NCBI GenBank assembly: GCA_016292045.1
Contig: JAEEZX010000031.1
Span: 1 to 64,000 of the forward strand
From: Bacteroidaceae bacterium
Lineage (GTDB): Bacteria > Bacteroidota > Bacteroidia > Bacteroidales > Bacteroidaceae
Reading direction: 5' to 3'
DNA: 64,000 nucleotides
Both the position numbers and the translations under genes were made by a program. The notes under the pieces are model-generated. The model worked only from the letters and a program-made list of their open reading frames with translations, searched no databases and was not told the origin of the DNA. Below, piece after piece: positions 44,689 to 53,662 of this stretch; the stretch's first letter is position 1, and each line of letters begins with the position of its first letter.

Positions 44689-47084
44689 TTACAAAGGAAC
44701 TGTTTAGGGCGCTAATCACAGCGCCCCAAACATTCTCTCTGGTTAGAGAGGCACGCGAAGCACTGGCCCTTGGCGACAAGAACGCCTACGCCATCAAGAA
44801 AAAGGAACTGCCGTTTGTCGTCTTCATCGCCACCTACGATGAGTCCGACAAAGAGTTAGAGAACAAGAAGACCGGTGAGAAAACCGTCAAGCGGGGTCAT
44901 TGGAGAAATCAGAAGTACTGCCGACTGAACGGATTGTGTGTCATCGACTTCGATCATATAGAGGGCGATGTGCGCAAGGTATGGGAAGAGGCTTTTGCCA
45001 AGCTCAGCGATGAAGACAAGGCAAGGATTCTCTTTGTGTTTGTCACGCCGTCGGGACATGGATTGAAGGTGGTCTTCGAGGCAGATGCCGATGTGGGCAA
45101 CCTGATAGACAACCAGATAGATTTCTCCCTGAAACTGGGTCTGACTCTGGATGAAAACTGCAAGGATGCCAGCAGAGGGGCGTTTCTGACAACAAGCGAC
45201 GACATCATTATGATTGACGAAGAGCGTCTGCTAACGTTCCATAACGATGCCTACGGAGAGAAATACGACGAAGAGTATCATCAGGGGAATAGTCAAGCGA
45301 CGATAAAGAGTGAAGAGGGAAGATGTAAGAGGGAAGAAGTAAGAAGTAAGAGTGAAGAAGTAAAAGGTGAGGCCAATGGTCAATATAATCAGCTCATCGA
45401 GGCTTGGCTTGAAGGAGTTAACCTTGAGGGGAACCGCCACAACACCCTTGTGGAACTCTCCAACCACCTGCGTTACGTCATCGGTAAGAATCCCGTCAAG
45501 ATAGAAGCGGCGGTGATGCAGCTTCCGTGGGTGCAGCAACTGGCAGCAGAGGGTGAGAATGTCGCCTCCACCGTACGCTCCGTGATGGAGTTCAAGTATC
45601 ACGAGCACATGCCCAAGAAACTGCGCGAAGCCCTCGCAAAAGTCGAAGCACAAGGAATTGTCAATTCTCAATTATCAACTCTCAACTCTCAATTCTCAAT
45701 TCTCAATTCGCAAGACGATGTCTACGGCGTACTCCCTCTTGACCGCTGGGCTGAGGAACTGCAGGAGATGGCGGAGCACTATCCATGCATGAAGGAGCTG
45801 TTTCTCAATGTGCATCCCCACAAACTGCCCGCCGTGCTCTTCTCCGGAGCGGCGCTCTTCGGCACACTGATGACCCGCGCCTGGTATCACTTCTGGTATG
45901 AACCGGAGATTCTCCGTCGCCTCAACTACTGCATCTTTATCATCGGCGACCCCGGTGCCGGTAAGAATATCATTGAGAAGTTCTACAAGAAGATTGCCGA
46001 CCCGATGATACAGTCCGACAGCAGTCTCATCGAAGCTGTGAACCGCTACAAGGAAGGGCGCACAGAGCGCACCACCTCCACCAAGGCGCAGAAGGACGAG
46101 GCACTGAAGCGTCCCGTGGTGGGCATCCGCGTGCACCCTGCGAGAACAGCTACGGGTGAGTTCATCCGCCACATGAATGCTGCGGTGGAAACGGTGGACG
46201 GACATCCGCTCAACCTGCACATGTTCTCCTTCGATGCCGAACTGGACAATGTCACCAAGCAGAACAAGGGCGGCGACTGGAAAGACCGCGAGGTGCTGGA
46301 ACTGAAAGCCTTCCACAATGAGGAGGACGGACAGATGTATGCCAATCAGGAGAGCATCACGGGTATGTTCAACATCTATTGGAACTTCATCTATACCGGT
46401 ACGCCCTACGCCTTGCACCGCAAGGTGAACCAGCGCAATTTCGGCACAGGCATGAGTACTCGTCTTGCTGTGATCCCGCTGCCCGACAAGGGACGCGCAG
46501 AGCGCCATCAGCAGGTGGATGCCTCCGCCAGTGATACGCTGCGCTCCTGGGCCTACCGTCTGGACAGGGTTGAGGGTGAAATCCCCATCGAAGCGCTCAA
46601 CGACGAGACCTACGAATGGCAGTCCTCGCTGCTGGAGATTGCGGAGTTCAACGGCGACAAGGCCGACCGCACGCTGCTCAAGCGCATCCCGTACTACGGC
46701 ATCGGCATCTCGCTGCCCTTCATCCTGATGCGCCACTGGGACGAGTGGCAGGAGGGGAGGACGCTGACGATGGATGACAGGGACAAGCGTCTGTGCCGCC
46801 TGGCGATGGACATACAGTATCGCTGCCAGCATTTCTTCTTCGGCGAGATGGCGCACAACTACTTCGAGAATCAGAACAAGGAGTTTGTGCAGCACCGCCG
46901 CTCCTCGCGCTACGATGCATGTTTCCGCAAATTGCCGGAGGAGTTTAAGACGCAGCAGTTCATGGAGACGTTCGGCTGTTCACAACCGGCTGCCTCCCGC
47001 GCCATTGCCCGCTTCCAAAAGGACGGCGTGGTGGAAGTGGTAAAATACAGCCTCTACCGCAAACTGGTCAGCGAACTGCCGTAA
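44646..47084 (+). CDS. VirE-N / DUF3987 protein (primase-helicase-like accessory protein)
   Basis: The 812-residue protein begins with a VirE-N/BT4734-like domain (about 10-200; FVVFIATYDE, LCVIDFDHIEG, FVTPSGHGLKVVF resemble an archaeo-eukaryotic primase-like core). A DUF3987 P-loop region follows (about 365-750), with Walker A-like IIGDPGAGKN and MFSFDAELDN. A C-terminal winged-helix (FGCSQPAASRAIARFQKDG) ends it. Two in-frame low-complexity stretches made of 7-bp DNA repeats lie in the linker (45305-45370 and 45656-45711). The start is within the preceding gene; a later start is possible. Relatives are common on Bacteroidales mobile or accessory modules; the enzyme activity is not established. 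Confidence 0.78.
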   Translation: MFCYQRSFSSATEVVTKELFRALITAPQTFSLVREAREALALGDKNAYAIKKKELPFVVFIATYDESDKELENKKTGEKTVKRGHWRNQKYCRLNGLCVIDFDHIEGDVRKVWEEAFAKLSDEDKARILFVFVTPSGHGLKVVFEADADVGNLIDNQIDFSLKLGLTLDENCKDASRGAFLTTSDDIIMIDEERLLTFHNDAYGEKYDEEYHQGNSQATIKSEEGRCKREEVRSKSEEVKGEANGQYNQLIEAWLEGVNLEGNRHNTLVELSNHLRYVIGKNPVKIEAAVMQLPWVQQLAAEGENVASTVRSVMEFKYHEHMPKKLREALAKVEAQGIVNSQLSTLNSQFSILNSQDDVYGVLPLDRWAEELQEMAEHYPCMKELFLNVHPHKLPAVLFSGAALFGTLMTRAWYHFWYEPEILRRLNYCIFIIGDPGAGKNIIEKFYKKIADPMIQSDSSLIEAVNRYKEGRTERTTSTKAQKDEALKRPVVGIRVHPARTATGEFIRHMNAAVETVDGHPLNLHMFSFDAELDNVTKQNKGGDWKDREVLELKAFHNEEDGQMYANQESITGMFNIYWNFIYTGTPYALHRKVNQRNFGTGMSTRLAVIPLPDKGRAERHQQVDASASDTLRSWAYRLDRVEGEIPIEALNDETYEWQSSLLEIAEFNGDKADRTLLKRIPYYGIGISLPFILMRHWDEWQEGRTLTMDDRDKRLCRLAMDIQYRCQHFFFGEMAHNYFENQNKEFVQHRRSSRYDACFRKLPEEFKTQQFMETFGCSQPAASRAIARFQKDGVVEVVKYSLYRKLVSELP
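45305..45370. repeat. 7-bp tandem repeat inside the VirE-N/DUF3987 gene, tract 1
   Basis: Units of the GTAAGAA/GTAAGAG/TGAAGAA type encode the charged stretch around EEVRSKSEEVKGE. A change of one unit would shift the frame. Confidence 0.75.
45656..45711. repeat. 7-bp tandem repeat inside the VirE-N/DUF3987 gene, tract 2
   Basis: Seven CAATTCT/CAACTCT units encode a Ser/Leu/Asn-rich linker (LSTLNSQFSILNSQ). The same unit family occurs between genes elsewhere in the window. Confidence 0.8.
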
Positions 47085-47090
47085 CCATGT

Positions 47091-47117
47091 GCCCGGTTCT
47101 TTTTGTGAGAATCGGGC
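47091..47117 (+). terminator. Terminator after the VirE-N/DUF3987 gene
   Basis: GCCCGGTTCT and AGAATCGGGC form a 10-bp stem with one G-T pair and a 7-base loop, followed by a T-rich stretch, 7 bp after the stop codon. Confidence 0.6.
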
Positions 47118-47186
47118 GATTATTGTTTTGGAATGAATGAAGATTATCGATAAAAAGAATCGACCTCCGTAGGGGAGGGGAGTCCG

Positions 47187-48182
47187 TTATTTGAACAGGC
47201 GATTCTTCATTATATATGGTGAATCTATGGAATTGTCGTTTATGGCATAGTAAAACAGACTGTCATCCATCACCTTGTTCTTTTTGTTGAATTTTTGGAA
47301 TGATTCTATTGTTTGGTCAATAGATTCCATCGGTAAGGATGAAGGACCAGCCAGACCGCTTTTGGTAAACAGTGCCAACGGGATGATAATTTGCTGAGTT
47401 GCGCCTGTTAGATTACCCTTGAAGGCAGCAAGCTGTTGAGAGGCCTCCACAAAATAGTAATTAGAGACAATGCGACGGCTATGCAGTTTTCTGAATATTC
47501 CGCATTTCTTTTTAATGCCCAGAACTTCCAGCATGATGTCGTAATTACGGGCCGGTTTCCTTTCTTGTGGGCTGCGAAATCCATCTATGATGTCGTTCAA
47601 ACCGTCCACGATGTTATCAAAGTCCCGATAAAGGTCCCAATCTATATGTTCTGCAGAAAAGACAATCGTTACATGGTATTTATCCCCCTCAAATTCAGTG
47701 GGGAGGAGTTCGTTTAATATCATATACACATTTTCCATACCGTTGCCGTCGTTTTTCTTCCTTGGACAAAAGAGATAACGGTCTGTGATTAGGAGCGCAT
47801 TGGACGGCAATCTCTCTACATTATCCAAAACCTGATCCCATCCGTTATATTTTATTTCTCCCGGATTTGGTGAAAAGAAATCATCAATGTCTATCAGGGA
47901 GGCTACATTTGGTGTTTCATTGCTGACACACATCACGCCATACTTCCTCTGGATATCCGCAGTTTCTTTTTCAGGTATATCCAAGATATATAGCGATGAA
48001 GGATTGTCGAGCACTTTCTTTGGATGACTCTTATATTCTTCCATCGCAGCATCGCTTAATATTTCCACCAGACTTCCGTTGTTCCAGCACAACATCCGAT
48101 AAATAAGCGTTTTCTTTTTCCTTTCAGCTTCTTCTTGAAGTATTCTTTCACGAGTGGCATTAGAAATGAAAATCTTGAACAT
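47187..48182 (-). CDS. Hypothetical protein divergent from the TIR array
   Basis: The 331-residue protein has no signal peptide or membrane helix. Its fold looks alpha/beta, with strands such as SLYILDIPE, NALLITDRYLF and YHVTIVFSAEHI. No catalytic motif is recognised. It shares the ~250-bp AT-rich divergent region with the TIR-WD40 operon. Placement next to a defence-like locus makes a related role possible, but that is inference from position. Confidence 0.6.
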   Translation of the reverse strand: MFKIFISNATRERILQEEAERKKKTLIYRMLCWNNGSLVEILSDAAMEEYKSHPKKVLDNPSSLYILDIPEKETADIQRKYGVMCVSNETPNVASLIDIDDFFSPNPGEIKYNGWDQVLDNVERLPSNALLITDRYLFCPRKKNDGNGMENVYMILNELLPTEFEGDKYHVTIVFSAEHIDWDLYRDFDNIVDGLNDIIDGFRSPQERKPARNYDIMLEVLGIKKKCGIFRKLHSRRIVSNYYFVEASQQLAAFKGNLTGATQQIIIPLALFTKSGLAGPSSLPMESIDQTIESFQKFNKKNKVMDDSLFYYAINDNSIDSPYIMKNRLFK

Positions 48183-48233
48183 GATAAGATGTTATAAGTG
48201 TTTTCAGATAGGGTGTTAAATTTAAAGTTGTGA

Positions 48234-48241
48234 CAAAAATA
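48234..48241 (-). promoter_or_regulatory. -7 promoter box for the gene at 48182
   Basis: The minus strand reads TATTTTTG (TAnnTTTG), about 52 bp before the ATG. No clear -33. Confidence 0.4.
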
Positions 48242-48326
48242 ATAAAAATAAGGAATAATACCATCATTTCCGACAAACTTATTTCTTTTTCGCGTACAAA
48301 ATAAATATATAATCCAAAATTATTGT

Positions 48327-48334
48327 TACTTTTG
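48327..48334 (+). promoter_or_regulatory. -7 promoter box for the TIR array
   Basis: TACTTTTG matches TAnnTTTG and lies 28 bp before a short ORF and about 100 bp before the first TIR-WD40 gene. No -33 TTTG. It is the only convincing promoter box I see for the array. Confidence 0.5.
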
Positions 48335-48361
48335 TGGGCAGGTTAACCAAAATCTAATGAC

Positions 48362-48418
48362 ATGGAACTACTCAATCCCATGCTGGTGGAACTCCAGAAG
48401 AAAATGGAGCATTTGTAA
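48362..48418 (+). CDS. Possible 18-residue leader peptide or gene remnant
   Basis: ATG at 48362 encodes MELLNPMLVELQKKMEHL, an amphipathic helix, ending 16 bp before the first TIR-WD40 gene. It may be an upstream regulatory ORF or the N-terminal remnant of a deleted gene. The sequence alone does not prove translation. Confidence 0.35.
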   Translation: MELLNPMLVELQKKMEHL

Positions 48419-48434
48419 GAAAGAATAAAAAACA

Positions 48435-50852
48435 ATGGAGCAGAACAAGGAGTACTACGCATTTATTAGTTACTCTCACAAGGATGAAGAGTGGGCTAAA
48501 TGGTTGCAGCACGAATTTGAACACTACCATCTGCCAACAATGCCCAATGATTTTACGGACGTTCCTGATAAATTCCGTCCAATATTTAGAGATGTAGATG
48601 AACTAAGCGGAGGAGAACTGAAGCCGCAGATAACCCATGCTTTAGAGACATCGGCTTACCTTGTGGTAATATGTTCTCCCAATTCTGCAAAATCAGATTA
48701 CGTAGATGGAGAAATTAGAGAGTTTATAGAGATTGGTAAAAAAGATGGTGTCAATAATATCTGCAATATTTTTCCATTTATCATTGAAGGTGTTCCTCAC
48801 TCCAAGAATGATCCAGATAAAGAATGTTTTCCAAAAGCGCTGCGAGAACTGCCATCAGAACTTATTGCTGGTGATGTAACAAGACATGGTCGTGAGCACG
48901 CCTTTGTGAAGATTCTCTCAGGCACGCTCCACCATTCACGCATTAGTTTTGGCATGCTGTGGAATCAATTTGAGAGGGATCGTATAGCAGAAGAACGAAG
49001 AGAAAGAGAGCAAAGAGACCATCTTCTAAGAGTCCAAGGTAGATTTCTAGCGGGGAAGGCACTACAATTGGTGGAATCTGGGGACACTTTCATGGCACGA
49101 TTATTACTTTTAGAAGTGTTAGCCACCCCTCAGCATCCGGATTATCCATATGTTGCCGAAGTAGAGAAAGCATTGCGAAGTGCGATGGGTGTCCGAACAG
49201 CGTCATATATCGGGCATAAAGATATTGTGAAATCCATCGTTTTAAGCCCTTATGGAAAGCATATAGCATCTGCTTCCATGGATAATACTGTGCGAGTGTG
49301 GGATGCCGAAACGGGAGCGTGTTTAAATGTGTTTGAAAAACCCGAGTTGCGATTTAATGAAAAGTATCATTATGAGCTTATTGAGGACTTGTTGGATCCA
49401 TGTGGTGCTCAAGGCATTAGTTCTGTTACTTACAGTCCGGACGGTCGAATATTAGTTGCTGCAGGAGAAGGTAATGTGTTGAATGTTTGGGAGGTGAAGA
49501 CTGGCAAACACATTACTACTTTGCATGGCGATGACGTTTATTATGATAAAAGGAAGGTGTTATTCTGTAATGGTGGGAAAAAAATTCTTGTTGCAGGCGG
49601 TGGTATCGCGTCGTCTGATTATGTATCCTTTAAGGACCAGGGGGTTGTCTTGTGGAATTGCGATACATGGGAGGCAGAGCGTGCGATTACATCGGAATTT
49701 GATATAGACTCGATAGCTCTTAGTCCTAACAATAAGTATGTCGCATGCTCGGGTGCGGGACCTTCGATTCGCATTTGGGATGTTGAAACTAATGAATTAA
49801 AACACGAATTGTTTCATGAAAATGGAGAAAAATCAGTCCTACGTGTTGATGCCATATCTTTTAGTCCAAATGGGAAGTGGTTATTGTCCGGAGGGAACGA
49901 TTGCAGAATTCGTGTGTGGGATGTGGAAACTGGTGTGGAAATATGGGAGTCAGAAATCTTGGAAAGCAACATTGAGTCTGCTATATTTAGCCCAAATGGA
50001 CGTTTTATAGCATGCTCTAATTCTGATGGCTTGATATATTTATACGACGGAAGTTCTTTTGAGCATATTCGAGTTTTTGAGAGTCATTATAGAGTACTTT
50101 CAATGTCTTTCTCAAAAGACGAAAAAACACTTTTTTATGCTGGTGATAATGAGACCTTCCATCGTTGGGATTTTTACCGGAGTTCAAAAAATAATCCTCG
50201 TTTTTTCTGTGTTTCTGATGACAACTCTATCGTTGAATATGTTGCCACGAAGAAGGAAAATATATGCGATATTGAAAATCCGGAACTCCATTGGCGTGTT
50301 AGCGTTTGGGGCAATGAAACTTTTGACGGCGTAGATTCTATTGTTGAGATTATAAAGGAAGAAAAACAGGAGAGCTTATATTTAATACGTTTGAATTATG
50401 AAATTAATTCAGTCGCCTTTAGCCCAAACAACGACAAACTTATCGTAGCTTCTGATGACAGAATCATTCGTATATGGGATGTTGATACTATCAAGGAGGC
50501 TGATGGTTCCAAGGCTGTAGAATGTGAGAAGTCTCTAAATATTCATACGGATGGAGTGACAGTTGCTTTATTTAGTCCTGATGGCCAGAAAATAATTTCT
50601 GCGGATCATTCAAATGTTTTGTGTGTGTGGAATTTACTGGAAGATAGATGTGTTTTTGAACACAAATGCGCATTTAACGTTGCATTTGCAACATTTTCTC
50701 CAGATGGTCAGCGGTTGTATATTGAAGATGCGTCTGGGAATATTGCAACTTTACCATTCCCGACATTAGAAGACTTAACAGAAAAAGTATATTCGATATT
50801 AAAAAATCGACAATTAACACCCGAAGAACGAAAGAAGTATTATTTAGACTGA
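48435..50852 (+). CDS. TIR-WD40 repeat protein
   Basis: Residues 1-160 form a TIR domain (YAFISYSHKDEEW at the first strand, FRDVDELSGG in the BB-loop region, VVICSPNSAKSD, and the candidate catalytic Glu93 in SDYVDGEI). A charged helix (about 180-205) and a linker common to this array (FLAGKALQLVESGDTF...) follow. About nine or ten WD40 blades then run from ~255 to 770, with motifs such as VRVWDAE, IRIWDVE and IRVWDVE. The last residues are LTPEERKKYYLD. TIR domains with this glutamate often cleave NAD or make cyclic ADP-ribose signals; the propeller would sense a ligand. No membrane segment. It is 6 bp before the TIR-Sel1 gene. Confidence 0.88.
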   Translation: MEQNKEYYAFISYSHKDEEWAKWLQHEFEHYHLPTMPNDFTDVPDKFRPIFRDVDELSGGELKPQITHALETSAYLVVICSPNSAKSDYVDGEIREFIEIGKKDGVNNICNIFPFIIEGVPHSKNDPDKECFPKALRELPSELIAGDVTRHGREHAFVKILSGTLHHSRISFGMLWNQFERDRIAEERREREQRDHLLRVQGRFLAGKALQLVESGDTFMARLLLLEVLATPQHPDYPYVAEVEKALRSAMGVRTASYIGHKDIVKSIVLSPYGKHIASASMDNTVRVWDAETGACLNVFEKPELRFNEKYHYELIEDLLDPCGAQGISSVTYSPDGRILVAAGEGNVLNVWEVKTGKHITTLHGDDVYYDKRKVLFCNGGKKILVAGGGIASSDYVSFKDQGVVLWNCDTWEAERAITSEFDIDSIALSPNNKYVACSGAGPSIRIWDVETNELKHELFHENGEKSVLRVDAISFSPNGKWLLSGGNDCRIRVWDVETGVEIWESEILESNIESAIFSPNGRFIACSNSDGLIYLYDGSSFEHIRVFESHYRVLSMSFSKDEKTLFYAGDNETFHRWDFYRSSKNNPRFFCVSDDNSIVEYVATKKENICDIENPELHWRVSVWGNETFDGVDSIVEIIKEEKQESLYLIRLNYEINSVAFSPNNDKLIVASDDRIIRIWDVDTIKEADGSKAVECEKSLNIHTDGVTVALFSPDGQKIISADHSNVLCVWNLLEDRCVFEHKCAFNVAFATFSPDGQRLYIEDASGNIATLPFPTLEDLTEKVYSILKNRQLTPEERKKYYLD

Positions 50853-50858
50853 GATATT

Positions 50859-52472
50859 ATGGATAGCAGATACAATATATTCGTCAGTTATTCTCGAAAG
50901 AATAGCGAACTGGTATTGGCCATTGTGAAGCAACTCCAAGAGAAAGGATTCACAGTATGGATAGATAAGGATGGCATAGAGAGCGGTGATGCCTTTAAAA
51001 CTGTTATAGTTCGTGCCATTAAGATGTCTGATGTGTTTCTGTTCTTCTCCTCCAAAGAAGCAAATGACTCACCATGGACAGTAAAGGAGGTTAACACGGC
51101 TGTACATCTCAAAAAAACAATTATCCCAATCAGGATGGATGATTCCGATTATAATGACTCAGTATTATTTGATCTTGTCGGGTTGGACTATGTTGATTTA
51201 ACGAATGAAGAGAAAGCTGGTGCTGCACTGAATAAGTTAATAAATACGTTATTCAGCAAGACAACTCCTATAGAAGTGAGTAATATAGAAAGCAAGGATA
51301 CTACTAAAAAGACGTTGTCTAATGTTGAAGGATTTGAAGTGGGATATGATTTGACAGTGTATGTCATCCATAAACTCAGAGGACAAACTTTGCCCAAAGA
51401 CGATGCTATGATTGAGAAGGAACTATCTCTGTTGGGCATTAATCCCGATCTTCTTCTGGCAAACCTCAATGCGGAAACAATGATTCCGCAATTGAGTGAA
51501 TGTGCCATAAAATTAGGAAGACTATATGGTAAGCAAATTGAGAATAGTGTTTGTTTAGGGGCATTGTTCGTTTTGTCTGTAATTGCGAAAAGAAGCAATA
51601 TAAGTGAAGAGTTTGGGCATTCCTATGATAAGGGTATTATTTCTGCGTGCAGTCAGTTAGGGATAGCTGATGGCGTCATTAACAGACTGATTAGTGGGAG
51701 TGATGACGAAATGGAGTCAATGTTGGAAGAACTTAAAAACTTGCTAACGATAAAACAGACAGATAATGTAAAGGAATCTTTATCGATAGAAGATTGCTAT
51801 AATAATGGCGTTAGTTGTTATGAAAGTGAGAATTACACCGAGGCAGCAGATTGGTTCCTGAAGGCTGCCAATAAAGGACATGCAAGTTCTCAATGTTATC
51901 TTGGCTATTTATATGCGCACGGACTTGGAGTGAAAATGTCTGATGAGGATGCTGTTAGTTGGTACAAAAAAGCTGCTGAACAAGGAGATTCTTTAGCTCA
52001 GAATAATCTTGGTAGCATGTGCCGTGAAGGCCGAGGGGTGCAGAAGAATGTTGAGGAAGCAGCAAGATGGTTCAGAATCGCGGCAAGCCAAGGTAGTAAG
52101 CTTGCGCAATACAATCTTGCCATCATGTATCTGGCTGGAAGTGGTGTTCCACAAGATGAAGCAGAAGCTGTTAAATGGTATAGAGAAGCTGCAGAACAAG
52201 GATTGTCGCAGGCACAATACAGTCTTGGAAATATGTACAGGACTGGTAGCGGCCTTAAGGAGAAAGATGAAAGTGAAGCCGTTAAGTGGTTCAAAAAAGC
52301 CGCCGAGCAAGGTTTGGCAGATGCCCAGCACAATCTCGGTTATATGTATTACAATGGTTGCGGCACGAAAAGAGATGTTGATGAAGCAGTTTATTGGCTT
52401 AAGAAGGCGGCAGCCCAAGGACATTATGACGCAAAGAGTGCATTAAAAATGATACAAAATATGAAATCGTGA
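50859..52472 (+). CDS. TIR-Sel1 repeat protein
   Basis: The 537-residue protein has an N-terminal TIR domain (YNIFVSYSRKNSELV, WIDKDGIESGDAF, VFLFFSSKEANDS) with the likely catalytic Glu77 in SPWTVKEV. A helical middle part (about 150-300) is unassigned. At least five clear Sel1 repeats lie between ~320 and 530, for example AVSWYKKAAEQGDSLAQNNL and AVKWFKKAAEQGLADAQHNL. Sel1 repeats act as protein-binding scaffolds. It lies 6 bp after the TIR-WD40 gene and 32 bp before the vWA-TIR gene. Confidence 0.88.
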   Translation: MDSRYNIFVSYSRKNSELVLAIVKQLQEKGFTVWIDKDGIESGDAFKTVIVRAIKMSDVFLFFSSKEANDSPWTVKEVNTAVHLKKTIIPIRMDDSDYNDSVLFDLVGLDYVDLTNEEKAGAALNKLINTLFSKTTPIEVSNIESKDTTKKTLSNVEGFEVGYDLTVYVIHKLRGQTLPKDDAMIEKELSLLGINPDLLLANLNAETMIPQLSECAIKLGRLYGKQIENSVCLGALFVLSVIAKRSNISEEFGHSYDKGIISACSQLGIADGVINRLISGSDDEMESMLEELKNLLTIKQTDNVKESLSIEDCYNNGVSCYESENYTEAADWFLKAANKGHASSQCYLGYLYAHGLGVKMSDEDAVSWYKKAAEQGDSLAQNNLGSMCREGRGVQKNVEEAARWFRIAASQGSKLAQYNLAIMYLAGSGVPQDEAEAVKWYREAAEQGLSQAQYSLGNMYRTGSGLKEKDESEAVKWFKKAAEQGLADAQHNLGYMYYNGCGTKRDVDEAVYWLKKAAAQGHYDAKSALKMIQNMKS

Positions 52473-52504
52473 TAAGGATTCTTTTAACCTAATTATAAAT
52501 CATA

Positions 52505-53551
52505 ATGAATAATTCGTCTTTTAATGAAGCTGATTATTATAAGCCCAAACGGCTTTTAGTTCTTGTATTAGATAAATCTGCATCAATGGATTTTTCTGGA
52601 ATGCAGGAAATTAACAATTGCCTACAAGACTTCGTGGAAGATGCGAAGTTTGATAATCGCAAATTTTCATCGGTAGAATTTTCAGTTATAGCCTTTAATC
52701 AAAAGGTTGATACAATAGTAGATGTATCTAACATATTAAATGTTGAGTGGCAACCAATAACTACAGAAGGATGTTCTGATATAATACTAGGGATTATAGG
52801 TGGTATCAATTCTGTAAAAAACCGTGTTGATTATTACAAGTCAATGGGGTATGAATATTATAAGCCCTGGCTTGTGCTGATTACAGATGAAGATAATCAA
52901 CAGAATGTTAATATTCAGGCATTATCAAAACAAATACGACAAGACGTAAGAAATGAAATTTATGAGTTCATACCTGTAGGTGTTGGCAATGTGTCTATGG
53001 CGCTTCTCGAAGAATTAAAGGGATCTATAATGCCAGTTAAATTACAATATGGAAGATATAGCAAATTTTTTAACTGGCTTTATACTACAGTTGGGAATTT
53101 TAGTTCTTCAAGATCTCCAGAAAAACAATTAGATGATATTCGTCCAAAGATCTTTATTTCATATAAGAGAGTGGATAAAGAAAAGGTTATTCGAATTAAG
53201 AGGCAAATAGAAGAAAAACTTGATTTGACTTGTTGGTTTGATGTTGATGGCATAGAGAGTGATGCCCAATTTGCGAATGTAATAATTAATGCCATCAACG
53301 AATGTGAGGTGTTCTTATTCATGTATTCACATGCTCATTCAGAGATAAATGATTTAGATAACGATTGGACTATCAGAGAGATTAATTTTGCTCAGAAAAA
53401 GAAAAAGCGAATAGTTTTTGTGAATATTGATGGTGCAGAACTTACTGATTGGTTTGAAATGATGTTTGGAACAAAGCAACAGGTAGAAGCTAATTCTGAA
53501 CAAGCGATGAGGAAATTGCTGTTAGATATCAGTAATTGGTTAGACCTATAA
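52505..53551 (+). CDS. vWA-TIR fusion protein
   Basis: The first ~200 residues are a vWA domain of the TerY/intracellular type with MIDAS DKSASM (23-28), a threonine-bearing loop (PITTEGCSD) and LITDEDN. A TIR domain follows from about residue 215 (PKIFISYKRVDKEK, CWFDVDGIESDAQF, VFLFMYSHAHSE) with a glutamate in DWTIREI. There is no signal peptide. The vWA domain could bind a partner in a metal-dependent way and control the TIR domain. About 110 bp then separate it from the next TIR-WD40 gene; a 15-residue ORF (53614-53661) lies there but is weak. Confidence 0.87.
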   Translation: MNNSSFNEADYYKPKRLLVLVLDKSASMDFSGMQEINNCLQDFVEDAKFDNRKFSSVEFSVIAFNQKVDTIVDVSNILNVEWQPITTEGCSDIILGIIGGINSVKNRVDYYKSMGYEYYKPWLVLITDEDNQQNVNIQALSKQIRQDVRNEIYEFIPVGVGNVSMALLEELKGSIMPVKLQYGRYSKFFNWLYTTVGNFSSSRSPEKQLDDIRPKIFISYKRVDKEKVIRIKRQIEEKLDLTCWFDVDGIESDAQFANVIINAINECEVFLFMYSHAHSEINDLDNDWTIREINFAQKKKKRIVFVNIDGAELTDWFEMMFGTKQQVEANSEQAMRKLLLDISNWLDL

Positions 53552-53662
53552 ATCATATAAGTTGAAATTCTACTCCTGTATTAAGATGCATAAAGTAGCG
53601 AAAAAATAAAGTTATGGCATTAGTTGAGAAAAACCAAAACAATCATTATAGAGTTCAATAAA

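Noticed and set aside
41292-47084. Prophage
   Set aside because: M15 peptidase, holin-like, HU-like and primase-like genes are suggestive, but there is no integrase, terminase, portal, capsid or tail gene. It fits a Bacteroidales accessory module better.
53614-53661. 15-residue ORF before the second TIR-WD40 gene
   Set aside because: It is too short and low in complexity to support as a gene; it may only be spacer.
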